This document shows, piece after piece, positions 1-7,925 of a DNA stretch of 64,000 nucleotides. Source of the stretch: Clostridia bacterium (GTDB taxonomy: Bacteria; Bacillota; Clostridia; Christensenellales; QAND01); NCBI GenBank assembly GCA_017439715.1, contig JAFSIR010000027.1, positions 1 to 64,000 of the forward strand. Direction: 5' to 3'. How positions within the stretch are numbered: position 1 is the stretch's first letter; each line of letters begins with the position of its first letter. The position numbers were made by a program, and so were the translations under genes. The notes beneath the pieces are model-generated. The model saw only the letters and a program-made list of their open reading frames with translations. It had not been told where the DNA came from and did no database searches.

Positions 1-78
1 AATAAAATCAGAGAGATAACTGCAGAATAATATATTCCAATTTGATAAACGGATCAGCATAGTTTCAGTCCCGAAAGA

Positions 79-135
79 GAGTTTCACTTCCCGTTTAATA
101 GTTTCATTTTTTGAGTGAAACCATATGAAACTATT
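79..135. repeat. GTTTCA/TGAAAC inverted repeats, possible operator
   Basis: A perfect 11-bp inverted repeat (AATAGTTTCAT at 97-107, ATGAAACTATT at 125-135) has a 17-nt spacer. The same GTTTCA/TGAAAC core recurs nearby: GTTTCAC at 81-87 and GTGAAAC at 115-121. Clustered half-sites of this kind suggest a transcription-factor binding region or a hairpin in a leader. The gene it would serve is not visible: what follows is a terminator-like hairpin and decayed sequence. The function is inference. Confidence 0.4.
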
Positions 136-170
136 TGAAGCCGTATCATTATTATCGAGCCATTTCACAT

Positions 171-211
171 AAGGACGATTACTTTGATAGAGTAACTGTC
201 CTTATTTTTTT
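171..211 (+). terminator. Rho-independent terminator-like hairpin
   Basis: AAGGAC (171-176) pairs with GTCCTT (198-203), and a partly paired inner stem (TTACT/AGTAA) continues it. The hairpin is followed at once by ATTTTTTT (204-211). It has the form of an intrinsic terminator for plus-strand transcription, probably for a gene or leader lying to the left of the window. Confidence 0.5.
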
Positions 212-429
212 GCGTTAAAACACTCTGTTTTCGGCAAACTTCAAACTTTGTAGAAATTTGTTGAGAAAAGTTCCGTAAAATGTGCGCCCTTATGGAAATA
301 ACGCTGCATATTTAAATACAAACAATATTCAGGGTAAATGCTGAACTGCTCCCCTAAACAACGAACAATCGAGGTAATCGACGGACAGTCAATACAATTT
401 GTATCGACCTCGTTCGACAAACTGTTTAT

Positions 430-715
430 ATCAACAATGATATAACGGCCTGCGCTGCCAGCGCCCACTCTGCACTCATAGCCGCACGATCAGCGGCGAG
501 GCGAAGAACAGCGCCGCACCCATTGCTGCACCGGTTATAACAATGGAAAGACAGGTGAAGGCGATCATTGGCTGTATCCGCATTGCCCTGGTCTAGAACG
601 ATAGAGATCATAACAGAAGAACCTACACCGATCTAGTCTGCCAGTGCAAAATTGATGAATATGATCGGGATCCCGGTTTTGCTGCTGCAGAAGAAACGTG
701 TTGGCATTTTGTACA
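430..715 (-). pseudogene. Remnant of a MATE-family efflux transporter
   Basis: The minus strand encodes pieces that join into the N-terminal part of a MATE (multidrug and toxin extrusion) protein only if frames are switched. First comes IPIIFINFALAD, an in-frame stop, then IGVGSSVMIS and LDQGNADTAN, matching the conserved GVGSS..IS..LG.G...A segment after the second helix. Next, in another frame, comes the hydrophobic helix around MGAALFFASPLIVRL, and in a third frame SAEWALAAQAVISLLI. At least one stop and two frameshifts break it, and neither the start nor the second half of the protein is present. The family call rests on motif recall, not a search. Confidence 0.55.
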
Positions 716-998
716 ATAATAACGCCCTCAAACTTCCTCTAAAAAGGAATGTTGCGAATATGCTGATGATCCAGGGATCGCTTTCCCAGGATTACCGGTG
801 GAAAGCAGAGCCTGAACTGCGAAAATATGCCTTAAGACACGAAAAAACATCTTTTTCAGCCTCAAACGACTGCTCGGGAGCCAAAACTTCAACTTTGATC
901 AGCCGATCTGTGAAGCGGGCTGCTAAAGCTTTGCCGGAAAAGATGCTTGGCATAACACGAATATGTTTCAAAAGTCTTATTTTAAGCAAAAGTAATTT

Positions 999-1028
999 AG
1001 AGGCACACTTCTTGCAAAGTGTGCCTCT
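999..1028 (-). terminator. Hairpin downstream of the mannitol-1-phosphate dehydrogenase-like gene
   Basis: A perfect 12-bp stem (AGAGGCACACTT at 999-1010 with AAGTGTGCCTCT at 1017-1028) lies 19 nt after the stop codon of the minus-strand dehydrogenase gene. The downstream run on the minus strand is only weakly T-rich (AAATTACTTTT), so termination efficiency is uncertain. Confidence 0.5.
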
Positions 1029-1047
1029 GTTGACATCCTTATTTGGT

Positions 1048-2196
1048 TCAGCCTTTGATTTTATTGTATTCTTCAACTACAAGGGCCAACAGACCATGGT
1101 CTTCCGGCAGCCCCGTGATCTTCGAAGCTGTTTTCAGCACGCCTTCTTCGCGGATCATGGCCTGCATCTTGGGTGCGGAAGGATCCGTCGGTTCATCATA
1201 GCACAGGGCGTTTGCAATGGTTTTGATTAGCGCTTTGGGGATGATCCCGTGTTCATAACACAGCATGGCGGGGCCGACCAAGCGGTCGTTCCGGCCCAGC
1301 TTGCGCATCGGGTCAATGGCCTGGCGGGCCACCAGCTCGATCGTTGTTTGCTTGGGCTGCTCGGTGAACACAAAGTCATGCAGTTCTTCTTCGGTGATCG
1401 GATAACTGGCCAGAATGCCCTGCATGCTTTCGTGTAGCGCGTCCATGCGCAGCTGCTCCAGCTCCGGATTGGCGCGCCCTTCGTTGGTGGAAGCATAGCC
1501 TTTGAGATAGCTGGCATACGCCGTTACGGCGCCGGGGCAGTTTGAAGTGTACAGCTTGATGTCTTTAAGCGCTTCGATGCCGTCACGCAGCACCATGAAT
1601 TCCACATCGCTCAGATCCACATTCAGTGGCGGCTGGATCAGAAGCGGGTTGGCCGTTACCGCGTTGATCTCTGTTGCGTATTTGGATTTGGCGTTGCATG
1701 CACGCCGCACGATCACGTCACGCAGGGCTACGTTTTCGCGGAACCAATCACGCACTTCATCGCTTTCCAGCGAATCAAGGAAGAACCCTTCCACCGCTTC
1801 CATATAATGGTTTTTGTTTGTGCAGCTCAGGATCGTCAGCTTCCGCTCAGGATATTCTTTGGCTCTGCGCGCAATACACGGCGCGATATACTGGGCAAAT
1901 TCCGGGATATCTTCGGGGTATATGCACATCGTTACAAGATCTGCATCCAAAAACGCCTGCTCGCAGGAATGCTCTTCATCGGTCAAATACGCCGTGAAGT
2001 TCGATATTTTGCGTTCGCGGATCCCATCCAAACGAATGGCTTTCATCGTATACCCGCCGTTTTCTTCCAGCGCCCGCAGCACTTCCGGGTCACGCTCAAG
2101 GAATGTAACGTTCCACCCGGCATATTCGTATACATCGCCCATATACCCTTTGCCTTCTTTGCCGGCGCCAACAATGAAAATGTTGCCTTTGCTCAT
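1048..2196 (-). CDS. Mannitol-1-phosphate 5-dehydrogenase family protein
   Basis: This 382-residue protein has the two-domain form of long-chain polyol-phosphate dehydrogenases. The N-terminal Rossmann fold begins with IFIVGAGKEGKGYMGDVYE and an acidic residue after the second strand (FLERD), which suggests NAD(H) preference. A C-terminal helical catalytic domain follows. MtlD interconverts mannitol-1-phosphate and fructose-6-phosphate in the cytoplasm. Length matches MtlD (about 380). The start has a clear AAGGAGG site (minus strand, about 2204-2210). No mannitol PTS gene is adjacent, so the substrate could be another sugar-alcohol phosphate; the family is firmer than the substrate. Confidence 0.75.
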   Translation of the reverse strand: MSKGNIFIVGAGKEGKGYMGDVYEYAGWNVTFLERDPEVLRALEENGGYTMKAIRLDGIRERKISNFTAYLTDEEHSCEQAFLDADLVTMCIYPEDIPEFAQYIAPCIARRAKEYPERKLTILSCTNKNHYMEAVEGFFLDSLESDEVRDWFRENVALRDVIVRRACNAKSKYATEINAVTANPLLIQPPLNVDLSDVEFMVLRDGIEALKDIKLYTSNCPGAVTAYASYLKGYASTNEGRANPELEQLRMDALHESMQGILASYPITEEELHDFVFTEQPKQTTIELVARQAIDPMRKLGRNDRLVGPAMLCYEHGIIPKALIKTIANALCYDEPTDPSAPKMQAMIREEGVLKTASKITGLPEDHGLLALVVEEYNKIKG

Positions 2197-2269
2197 AACA
2201 AACCTCCTTAATAGAAAATGGCCGTATTAAGTTAAAATCAGTATATCATGAATTCAAACACAAGCATAC

Positions 2270-2300
2270 AAAAAAAGGCGGTGAAAACACCGCCTTTTTA
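2270..2300 (-). terminator. Rho-independent terminator after trkH
   Basis: AAGGCGGTG pairs with CACCGCCTT around an AAAA loop, with A and T tracts on its flanks. It begins just after the trkH stop codon at 2304-2306. The A-rich left flank lets it also work for a plus-strand transcript, but no such gene ends here. Confidence 0.85.
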
Positions 2301-2303
2301 TAC

Positions 2304-3764
2304 TTATCCGCGTTTGCCGCGCCGTTTCCACAGAGAAGGGGAGAACAGCAGCAGCATAGGATAGATCTCCAACCGGCCGACCAGCATGTTGAACGACAGC
2401 ACGATTTTTTCAAACGCGCCCATAAAACCGTAGTTGCCAACCGCGCCGACAAGCGGCCCCATGCCGGGGCCCACGTTGTTCAGGCAGGCCGCAACCGAGG
2501 AAAACGAGGTTGCCAGATCATGTCCGCACACAAAGATCAGCGTTACCGAAACGGTGAAGATCAGCACGTAAACAAAGAAATAATTGAGTGTGGCCTGAAC
2601 GATCGGCTCATCCAGCCGCTCTCCGTCCAGCTTAACCACACTGATCGAGTTCGGGTGAACCAGCGAGCGGAACTGGCGGCGCATGGCCTTCCACAGGATC
2701 ATGATGCGGGATATTTTCAGCCCGCCGCCGGTAGACCCGGCACTGGCGCCAACAAACATCAGAATCAGCAGAATTGCCCGGCTCAGCGGCGGCCAGAGAT
2801 CATAATTGGCCGAGGTATACCCCGTTGTTGTGATGATGGACGACACCTGGAACCCTGCGTATCGCAGCGCAACACCGAAATTGGCATACACCGTGCCCAC
2901 CGTATCCCACACGATCAGCGCAATTGCAACGAGGATCACGCCCAGATACACGCGCAGCTCCTCGTTTTTCAAAACGGAGCGGATCCGCCGCAACAAGATC
3001 AAATTGTAAATGGAGAAGTTCACGCCGAATAGCACCATGAAAATGGCAATAACGGTTTCCAAATAAACGCTGCCATAAGCGGCGATCGATGCATTTTTCA
3101 CGGCAAATCCACCGGTGCCGGCTGTGCCGAACGCGGTCACACACGAATCAAACAGCGGCATGCCGCCCAAGCAAAGCAGCACGATCTGCACCAAGGTAAG
3201 CACAATATAGATAAAATACAGGCGTTTGGCAGTCGTACGCAGCCGGGGCGTGAATTTTTCCACAGACGGGCCCGGGCTTTCCGCCCGCATTAGGTGAATG
3301 GATTCACCGGAAAGCGGCACCACGGACAACAGGAACACCAACACGCCCATACCGCCCAGCCAATGAGAAAAGCTGCGCCAGAACAGCACTCCGCGCGAAA
3401 GGCTTTCAATCTCGCTCAGCACGGTGCTTCCCGTAGTGGTAAAACCGCTGACGATCTCAAACAACGCATCGACATACGTTGGAAACGCATCACTCAAATA
3501 CAGGGGCAGGGCGCCGAACACGGAAAGCACAACCCACGCAAGGCCGACGATCACAAACCCTTCACGCGCCTGCATGGCGGTTTTGGCGGGTTTAAGGCGG
3601 CTGCAGGGCAGGCCGATGGCTGCGGTGATCACGATCGTGACCAAAAATGCACGCACCGCCGCGGCTTCTGCCTGGAACACGGAGATCAGCAGCGGAATCA
3701 GCATAAACCCTGCTTCGATCAACAGTATATAGCCGAGTATTTTGAGCGCAAGTTTATAATTCAT
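2304..3764 (-). CDS. trkH: TrkH/KtrB-family potassium channel subunit
   Basis: This 486-residue integral membrane protein is the K+-translocating subunit of a Trk/Ktr uptake system. It shows the four membrane-pore-membrane repeats of the superfamily, with filter-like turns TTGST, GTGGF, TTTGYTS and NVGPGMG in order; each carries the conserved glycine. Many hydrophobic helices surround them. Length is typical of TrkH (about 480). It begins 6 nt after the trkA stop, so the two are co-transcribed and should form one complex with TrkA as the cytoplasmic gating ring. Confidence 0.93.
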   Translation of the reverse strand: MNYKLALKILGYILLIEAGFMLIPLLISVFQAEAAAVRAFLVTIVITAAIGLPCSRLKPAKTAMQAREGFVIVGLAWVVLSVFGALPLYLSDAFPTYVDALFEIVSGFTTTGSTVLSEIESLSRGVLFWRSFSHWLGGMGVLVFLLSVVPLSGESIHLMRAESPGPSVEKFTPRLRTTAKRLYFIYIVLTLVQIVLLCLGGMPLFDSCVTAFGTAGTGGFAVKNASIAAYGSVYLETVIAIFMVLFGVNFSIYNLILLRRIRSVLKNEELRVYLGVILVAIALIVWDTVGTVYANFGVALRYAGFQVSSIITTTGYTSANYDLWPPLSRAILLILMFVGASAGSTGGGLKISRIMILWKAMRRQFRSLVHPNSISVVKLDGERLDEPIVQATLNYFFVYVLIFTVSVTLIFVCGHDLATSFSSVAACLNNVGPGMGPLVGAVGNYGFMGAFEKIVLSFNMLVGRLEIYPMLLLFSPSLWKRRGKRG

Positions 3765-3770
3765 GCCCGT

Positions 3771-5129
3771 TTACTCCGCAAAAATCTTATCAAAATCATC
3801 CAGCCGTTTGTGCGTGGTTACGACAAGCACATGATCGTTAGCCTCAAACTTATCGCTGCCGCGGGGGATGATCGCTTTCCCGCCGCGCACAATGCCGGAG
3901 ATCAGCACGTTGGGTTTCATGTTCAGTTCTGAAAGCGGTATGCCTAAATGCCGGCCGCGGTTCGTCATCGCAAATTCAACGATCTCCGCTTTGCCGCCCA
4001 CGATACGGTGCAGCGATTCGATCTCGCTGCCAAGGGAATTGCTGAGCGAGCGCACATAACGCACGATCGCATTGGCAATGGAGATCTTCGGGCTGAACAC
4101 GTTGTCCAGTCCCACACTTGAAAGCACCTCGGCATACGAAAGCCTGTCAAGCTTGGTGATCACCTTAGGCACTTTATGGGACACGGCAAACAGCGACACC
4201 ATCAGGTTGTCTTCATCGTTATCAGTCAGCGCGATCACGGCATCCATGGATTCGATATCTTCGGACAACAGCAGTTCTTGGTCCGTTTCCACGCCGTTGA
4301 TGACCAGCGTTTTATTCAAATGGGCAGACAGTTTTTCGCAAACAGCCGCGTCATGCTCCACGAGCTTCACTTTGATGCCGCTGTTCTCAAGCAGCGGGCA
4401 CAGGTACCCCGCGATCTTACTGCCGCCCACGAGCATAACCATTTCCGTTTTGCGCGTTGAACGACCAATAATCCGCAAGAAAAGCATTAAATTGGAAGAT
4501 GCGCCGGCAACATGGATGCGGTCACCCGCACAGAGCCGGAAATCACCGTTGGGGATAAACACTTCACCATTGCGTTCCACCGCGGCGATCAGCACATTCG
4601 CTTCTCGCGTACAGCGCAGGTCTTTGATCTGCTTATCAGCCAGGCGCGCATTTTCTTCCACCCGAAGCTCCAACAGGTCGATCCGCCCTTTGGCAAACGT
4701 GGCCACAGAGGAAGCGGAAGTATAATACAGCCCATGAGCAACGGCCTGTGCCGCCGTTTGTTCAGGGTTAATGACCATCGAAAGGCCCAGCTCATCCCTC
4801 ATCAGGATCAGCTGTTCGCGATATTCAGGGTTGCGCACCCGCGCAATGGTGCGCTGCGCTCCCATCTTTTTGGCAAGCATGCAGCAGATCATGTTCGCTT
4901 CATCGCTTGATGTTGCAGCGATCACAAGATCTGCGTTCTGTGCATCCGCTTCCTGCAGCGTGGCATACGCCGCTCCGTTACCTGACACGATGTTGATATC
5001 CAGCACATCGGCCATCCGCCGGATGTCAGCCGTGTTTGTATCCACCACCGTGATCTGGTGATCTTCTTTGGAAAGCTGTTCGCATAAACTTAGGCCAACC
5101 TGCCCGCCGCCTACGACTACGATTCTCAT
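3771..5129 (-). CDS. trkA: Trk potassium transport regulatory subunit TrkA
   Basis: This cytoplasmic regulatory subunit of Trk K+ uptake binds NAD(H) and gates TrkH. The 452-residue product has two RCK units: a first Rossmann fold starting MRIVVVGGGQVG followed by a TrkA-C domain, then a second starting at EMVMLVGGSKIAG near residue 220 with its own C-terminal domain ending near HVLVVTTHKRL. A longer reading frame starts 11 codons upstream, but the ATG at 5129 has GGAGG (5137-5141) at the right distance and begins exactly at the Rossmann strand, so it is preferred. It is the first gene of trkA-trkH. Confidence 0.93.
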   Translation of the reverse strand: MRIVVVGGGQVGLSLCEQLSKEDHQITVVDTNTADIRRMADVLDINIVSGNGAAYATLQEADAQNADLVIAATSSDEANMICCMLAKKMGAQRTIARVRNPEYREQLILMRDELGLSMVINPEQTAAQAVAHGLYYTSASSVATFAKGRIDLLELRVEENARLADKQIKDLRCTREANVLIAAVERNGEVFIPNGDFRLCAGDRIHVAGASSNLMLFLRIIGRSTRKTEMVMLVGGSKIAGYLCPLLENSGIKVKLVEHDAAVCEKLSAHLNKTLVINGVETDQELLLSEDIESMDAVIALTDNDEDNLMVSLFAVSHKVPKVITKLDRLSYAEVLSSVGLDNVFSPKISIANAIVRYVRSLSNSLGSEIESLHRIVGGKAEIVEFAMTNRGRHLGIPLSELNMKPNVLISGIVRGGKAIIPRGSDKFEANDHVLVVTTHKRLDDFDKIFAE

Positions 5130-5205
5130 CCAATAGCCTCCATTATGTTCGCTATTTCTCATTGTATCGCATTTTTTGTGCTTTGCATACCCATCACAAG
5201 TAAAT

Positions 5206-5231
5206 AAAAGCGGTGCACTCGCACCGCTTTT
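5206..5231 (-). terminator. Rho-independent terminator after the lipoprotein gene
   Basis: An 11-bp stem, AAAAGCGGTGC with GCACCGCTTTT around ACTC, starts 3 nt after the lipoprotein stop codon (5235-5237). The A/T flanks make it nearly symmetrical. It separates the lipoprotein gene from trkA. Confidence 0.85.
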
Positions 5232-5234
5232 CTA

Positions 5235-5705
5235 TCAAGGATTGGCTGTCAGCATACCGTCTTCGCCCAACAGGAATGAGAGCGACAAGGTTTGTGCATC
5301 CGCCGGGCTATACACTTCGATAAACCCGGCCGCGTCAGTGCACACCTTTATTTCATCATAACCGGTATAAAACACAAGATACACGCAGCTTGTCTGGCTA
5401 TCATCGCCTTCGCCGGGGCATACAGCTTCCAGCCGGCAGTATCCGCCTATCGGCAGATCGGCTATCACAAACGCGCCTGTTTCGTCAGTTTGGCATTGGG
5501 CATAAAACGCTTCTTCTATATACACGCGTACATCGGCGCCTGTGACAGCGCCGGTTTGATCAGCCAGCACGCCTTCAAGCCGATACACCGCTTCCAGCGA
5601 TGGGCCCGTCGGCTCGGGTGCGGCGGTTTTAGCGCCGCATCCAAGCAAACATAAGCAGCATATCACGATCACGATCACGATCGATCGAACGGTTTTTTTC
5701 ATCAT
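5235..5705 (-). CDS. Small lipoprotein with a carboxypeptidase-regulatory-like (beta-sandwich) domain
   Basis: This 156-residue protein has a signal peptide with a hydrophobic Ile/Val run ending in the lipobox LLGC, so it should be lipidated at Cys and anchored outside the membrane. The rest resembles a single Ig-like carboxypeptidase-regulatory fold: Y.LEG.L.D..G....A.V followed by DETGAFVI.DLP.G.Y.LE. The Ile-Val run is encoded by a short ATCACG tandem repeat (about 5663-5685). The start codons ATGATG lie 1 nt past the stop of the aconitase-like gene and have no strong ribosome site, suggesting translational coupling. The function is unknown. Confidence 0.7.
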   Translation of the reverse strand: MMKKTVRSIVIVIVICCLCLLGCGAKTAAPEPTGPSLEAVYRLEGVLADQTGAVTGADVRVYIEEAFYAQCQTDETGAFVIADLPIGGYCRLEAVCPGEGDDSQTSCVYLVFYTGYDEIKVCTDAAGFIEVYSPADAQTLSLSFLLGEDGMLTANP

Positions 5706-5706
5706 A

Positions 5707-7872
5707 TCACTTATAGGTGTTCATCAGGCAGCCGGCTAAAATGATATGCCGTTCCGCTTGCGTAAGGCCGGGGAGGCGCAGCGTAAGCGCCCGGCGTTCT
5801 CCATTGTGCACCAGCACGGCATTCACTTCTTCCGCGCCTTCCGACACAGCCGTGCGAATACCCTTAATCTCCACCGTGTCGCCCGCTTCAATGCCGCTGT
5901 TGGCCGCATCGTCGATCTCAAAGGGCAGCATACCCCAGTTGATCAGATTGGAGCGATACCGCCGTGTAGCGTATCCGGCCGCAATGTTGGCCACGCCGCC
6001 CAGCGTGCGCTGGCAAGAGGCAGCCTGTTCACGGGCCGATCCATCGCCCGGCCGCAGGGCAAACACCACCGTGCCCAGCCCGGGGGCAGCGGGGTCATCT
6101 TTGCGGCGCTGCATCTCTTTTTCGAACACGGCTTTTGCCCGGCCAACATACGCAGGATCGCGCCGCGAAAGGGCAAATTCTGACAGTTTAAGCGGGTTGG
6201 AGCGATAGCTGCTCGTTTCACCCGAGGGGATCAGCTCATCCGTTGTGGTGACCGGATCATACAACGCACTGGCCACGGTAAGCACCAAATCTTCCGGCAG
6301 GGCGATCATTTCCGGCCAATCGGTGATGTTCGGCCCCATCACAAGCTCTTCTTCGGGCTTGGGCATGCCAACGCCGCGATAAACGCGTTTTTCATAGCTG
6401 TTGCTGTGGAAAGCATCATAAGTAAGCTTGGGCGCAACTTCTGCCATTTCGTCTGCCCCGGTCAGCACGCCGCCGTTTGCCGCCGTGGCGGCAATGGAGC
6501 GCGCATCCATCAGCGCCACATAAGCTTCCTGCCCATCGCCCGGGCGGCTGCCCTCGCGGTTGGGGAAGTTGCGCGTGGAGTGGCGCAGGGAAAGCTCGCC
6601 ATGCGCCGGCACATCGCCCGCGCCAAAACACGGGCCGCAGAACGCCGTGCGGATCACCGCGCCCTGTTCCATCAAGCTCTGCAGCACGCCCTGTTCGCTC
6701 AGCGCCAGCGCCACAGGCATGGAAGCGGGGTACACGCTCAGCCCAAACGATCCGTTGCCGAAGCGGCCGCCTTTGAGCAGCGCATCCGCCAACACAACGT
6801 TTTCATACAGGCCGCCTGCACACCCGGCGATCACGCCCTGGTCAGCCACCAGCGCCCCGTTTATCAGCTTGGCGGACAGCGGTTTTTGAGGCGCCCGCCC
6901 CGTTTGCCGCTCGATCTGGCGGTCGCATTCGTGCAGGATATCCGCGCTGTTTGCTTTGAATTCCGCAATGGTGAACGCATTCGACGGATGGAAGGGCAAG
7001 GCGATCATCGGGCGAACCTTGTCAAGATCAATGTGGATGATCATGTCATACACCGTGCCTTCTTCCGGAGCAAGGCGGCTGTACTGATCAGCCCGGCCAT
7101 GCACGGCAAGATAATCGGCCACAGCTTGATCCGTTTCCCACACGGAAGACAAACACGCGGTTTCCGTTGTCATCACATCAATGCCCAGCCGTGTATCCAT
7201 CGAAAGGCCGGCCACGCCGGGACCGAAGAATTCCAGCACTTTGTTTGTTACCAGCCCCTGCGGGAACGTGGCCCCCACAAGCAGCAGAGCCACATCGTGC
7301 GGGCCCACGCCGAACGGCAGTTTGCCCGTGAGATACACGCCCACGATCGGCGGCGTTTTGAGCCGGTATGTTTGCCCCAAAAGCTGCTTGGCAAGCTCCG
7401 GGCCGCCTTCGCCGATGCCCATGGTGCCCAGCGCGCCATACCGAGTATGGCTGTCCGATGCGAGGATCATTTTGCCGCAGCCGGCATACATTTCGCGCAT
7501 ATACTGGTGAATGACAGCCTGATGCGCGGGCACAAATTCACCGCCGTATTTTTTGGCGGCACTTAAGCCAAAGCGATGATCATCCTCATTGATCGTGCCG
7601 CCCACAGCACAAAGACTGTTGTGGCAGTTGGTCAGCACATACGGCAGCGGGAAAGCTTGCATGCCGGAAGCACGCGCTGTTTGGATGATGCCGACATAGG
7701 TGATATCGTGCGAAGCGATTGCATCAAACACAATGCCGAATTCATCTTCCGCGCCACCCTTGTCATGCGCTTTCATGATCTTATACGCCATGCTGCCTTC
7801 ACGGTATACGGGCCGATCCGTTTGAATGGCACCGTTTGAAACATATGCAGGCTGGTTATAGATCTTGATCAT
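5707..7872 (-). CDS. Aconitase-superfamily hydratase (YbhJ-like)
   Basis: This 721-residue protein has the full aconitase layout: ASDSHTRYGALGTMG near residues 137-151, a first cluster Cys in the IAGCAGG motif near 351, the CGPCFGAGD motif near 412, an RNFPNREG active-site motif, and a C-terminal swivel domain containing YRSNLINWG. All three [4Fe-4S] ligands appear present, but CAGG replaces the usual CTNS after the first Cys. It resembles the uncharacterised YbhJ branch more than citrate-cycle aconitase, so it is probably a hydratase or isomerase of another hydroxy-acid. The ATG at 7872 with AAGGAAG upstream is preferred over one 19 codons earlier, which would overlap the next gene. Confidence 0.8.
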   Translation of the reverse strand: MIKIYNQPAYVSNGAIQTDRPVYREGSMAYKIMKAHDKGGAEDEFGIVFDAIASHDITYVGIIQTARASGMQAFPLPYVLTNCHNSLCAVGGTINEDDHRFGLSAAKKYGGEFVPAHQAVIHQYMREMYAGCGKMILASDSHTRYGALGTMGIGEGGPELAKQLLGQTYRLKTPPIVGVYLTGKLPFGVGPHDVALLLVGATFPQGLVTNKVLEFFGPGVAGLSMDTRLGIDVMTTETACLSSVWETDQAVADYLAVHGRADQYSRLAPEEGTVYDMIIHIDLDKVRPMIALPFHPSNAFTIAEFKANSADILHECDRQIERQTGRAPQKPLSAKLINGALVADQGVIAGCAGGLYENVVLADALLKGGRFGNGSFGLSVYPASMPVALALSEQGVLQSLMEQGAVIRTAFCGPCFGAGDVPAHGELSLRHSTRNFPNREGSRPGDGQEAYVALMDARSIAATAANGGVLTGADEMAEVAPKLTYDAFHSNSYEKRVYRGVGMPKPEEELVMGPNITDWPEMIALPEDLVLTVASALYDPVTTTDELIPSGETSSYRSNPLKLSEFALSRRDPAYVGRAKAVFEKEMQRRKDDPAAPGLGTVVFALRPGDGSAREQAASCQRTLGGVANIAAGYATRRYRSNLINWGMLPFEIDDAANSGIEAGDTVEIKGIRTAVSEGAEEVNAVLVHNGERRALTLRLPGLTQAERHIILAGCLMNTYK

Positions 7873-7925
7873 GTGATACCACTTCCTTAAATTTTTTATT
7901 GTTCGGAACGCCTGGGTACAAGCAG

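Larger units (their letters stand above)
212..1047. other. Gene-poor, decayed stretch
   Basis: No intact, recognisable gene lies here. The stretch holds the broken MATE transporter described separately and two unassigned minus-strand reading frames: 75 codons at 241-468 and 94 codons at 792-1076. The 75-codon frame has a protein-like end with a Cys-x2-Cys pair but no recognisable family. The 94-codon frame overlaps the end of the dehydrogenase gene at 1048 and its terminator, so it is unlikely to be a gene. Base composition looks more AT-rich than the genes to the right, which fits decay. Confidence 0.45.

Noticed and set aside
792-1076. A 94-codon minus-strand frame after the dehydrogenase gene
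   Set aside because: It starts inside the previous gene, contains that gene's hairpin, and has no recognisable domain or ribosome site.
652-1230. A 192-codon plus-strand frame
   Set aside because: It is antisense to the MATE remnant, the hairpin and the dehydrogenase end; no motif supports it.
5660-5690. ATCACG tandem repeat as a CRISPR-like or phase-variable repeat
   Set aside because: It is a short 6-nt repeat coding for the Ile-Val run of a signal peptide; too few units for either role.
6406-7566. A 386-codon plus-strand frame inside the aconitase-like gene
   Set aside because: Antisense shadow; the minus-strand gene has all aconitase motifs.
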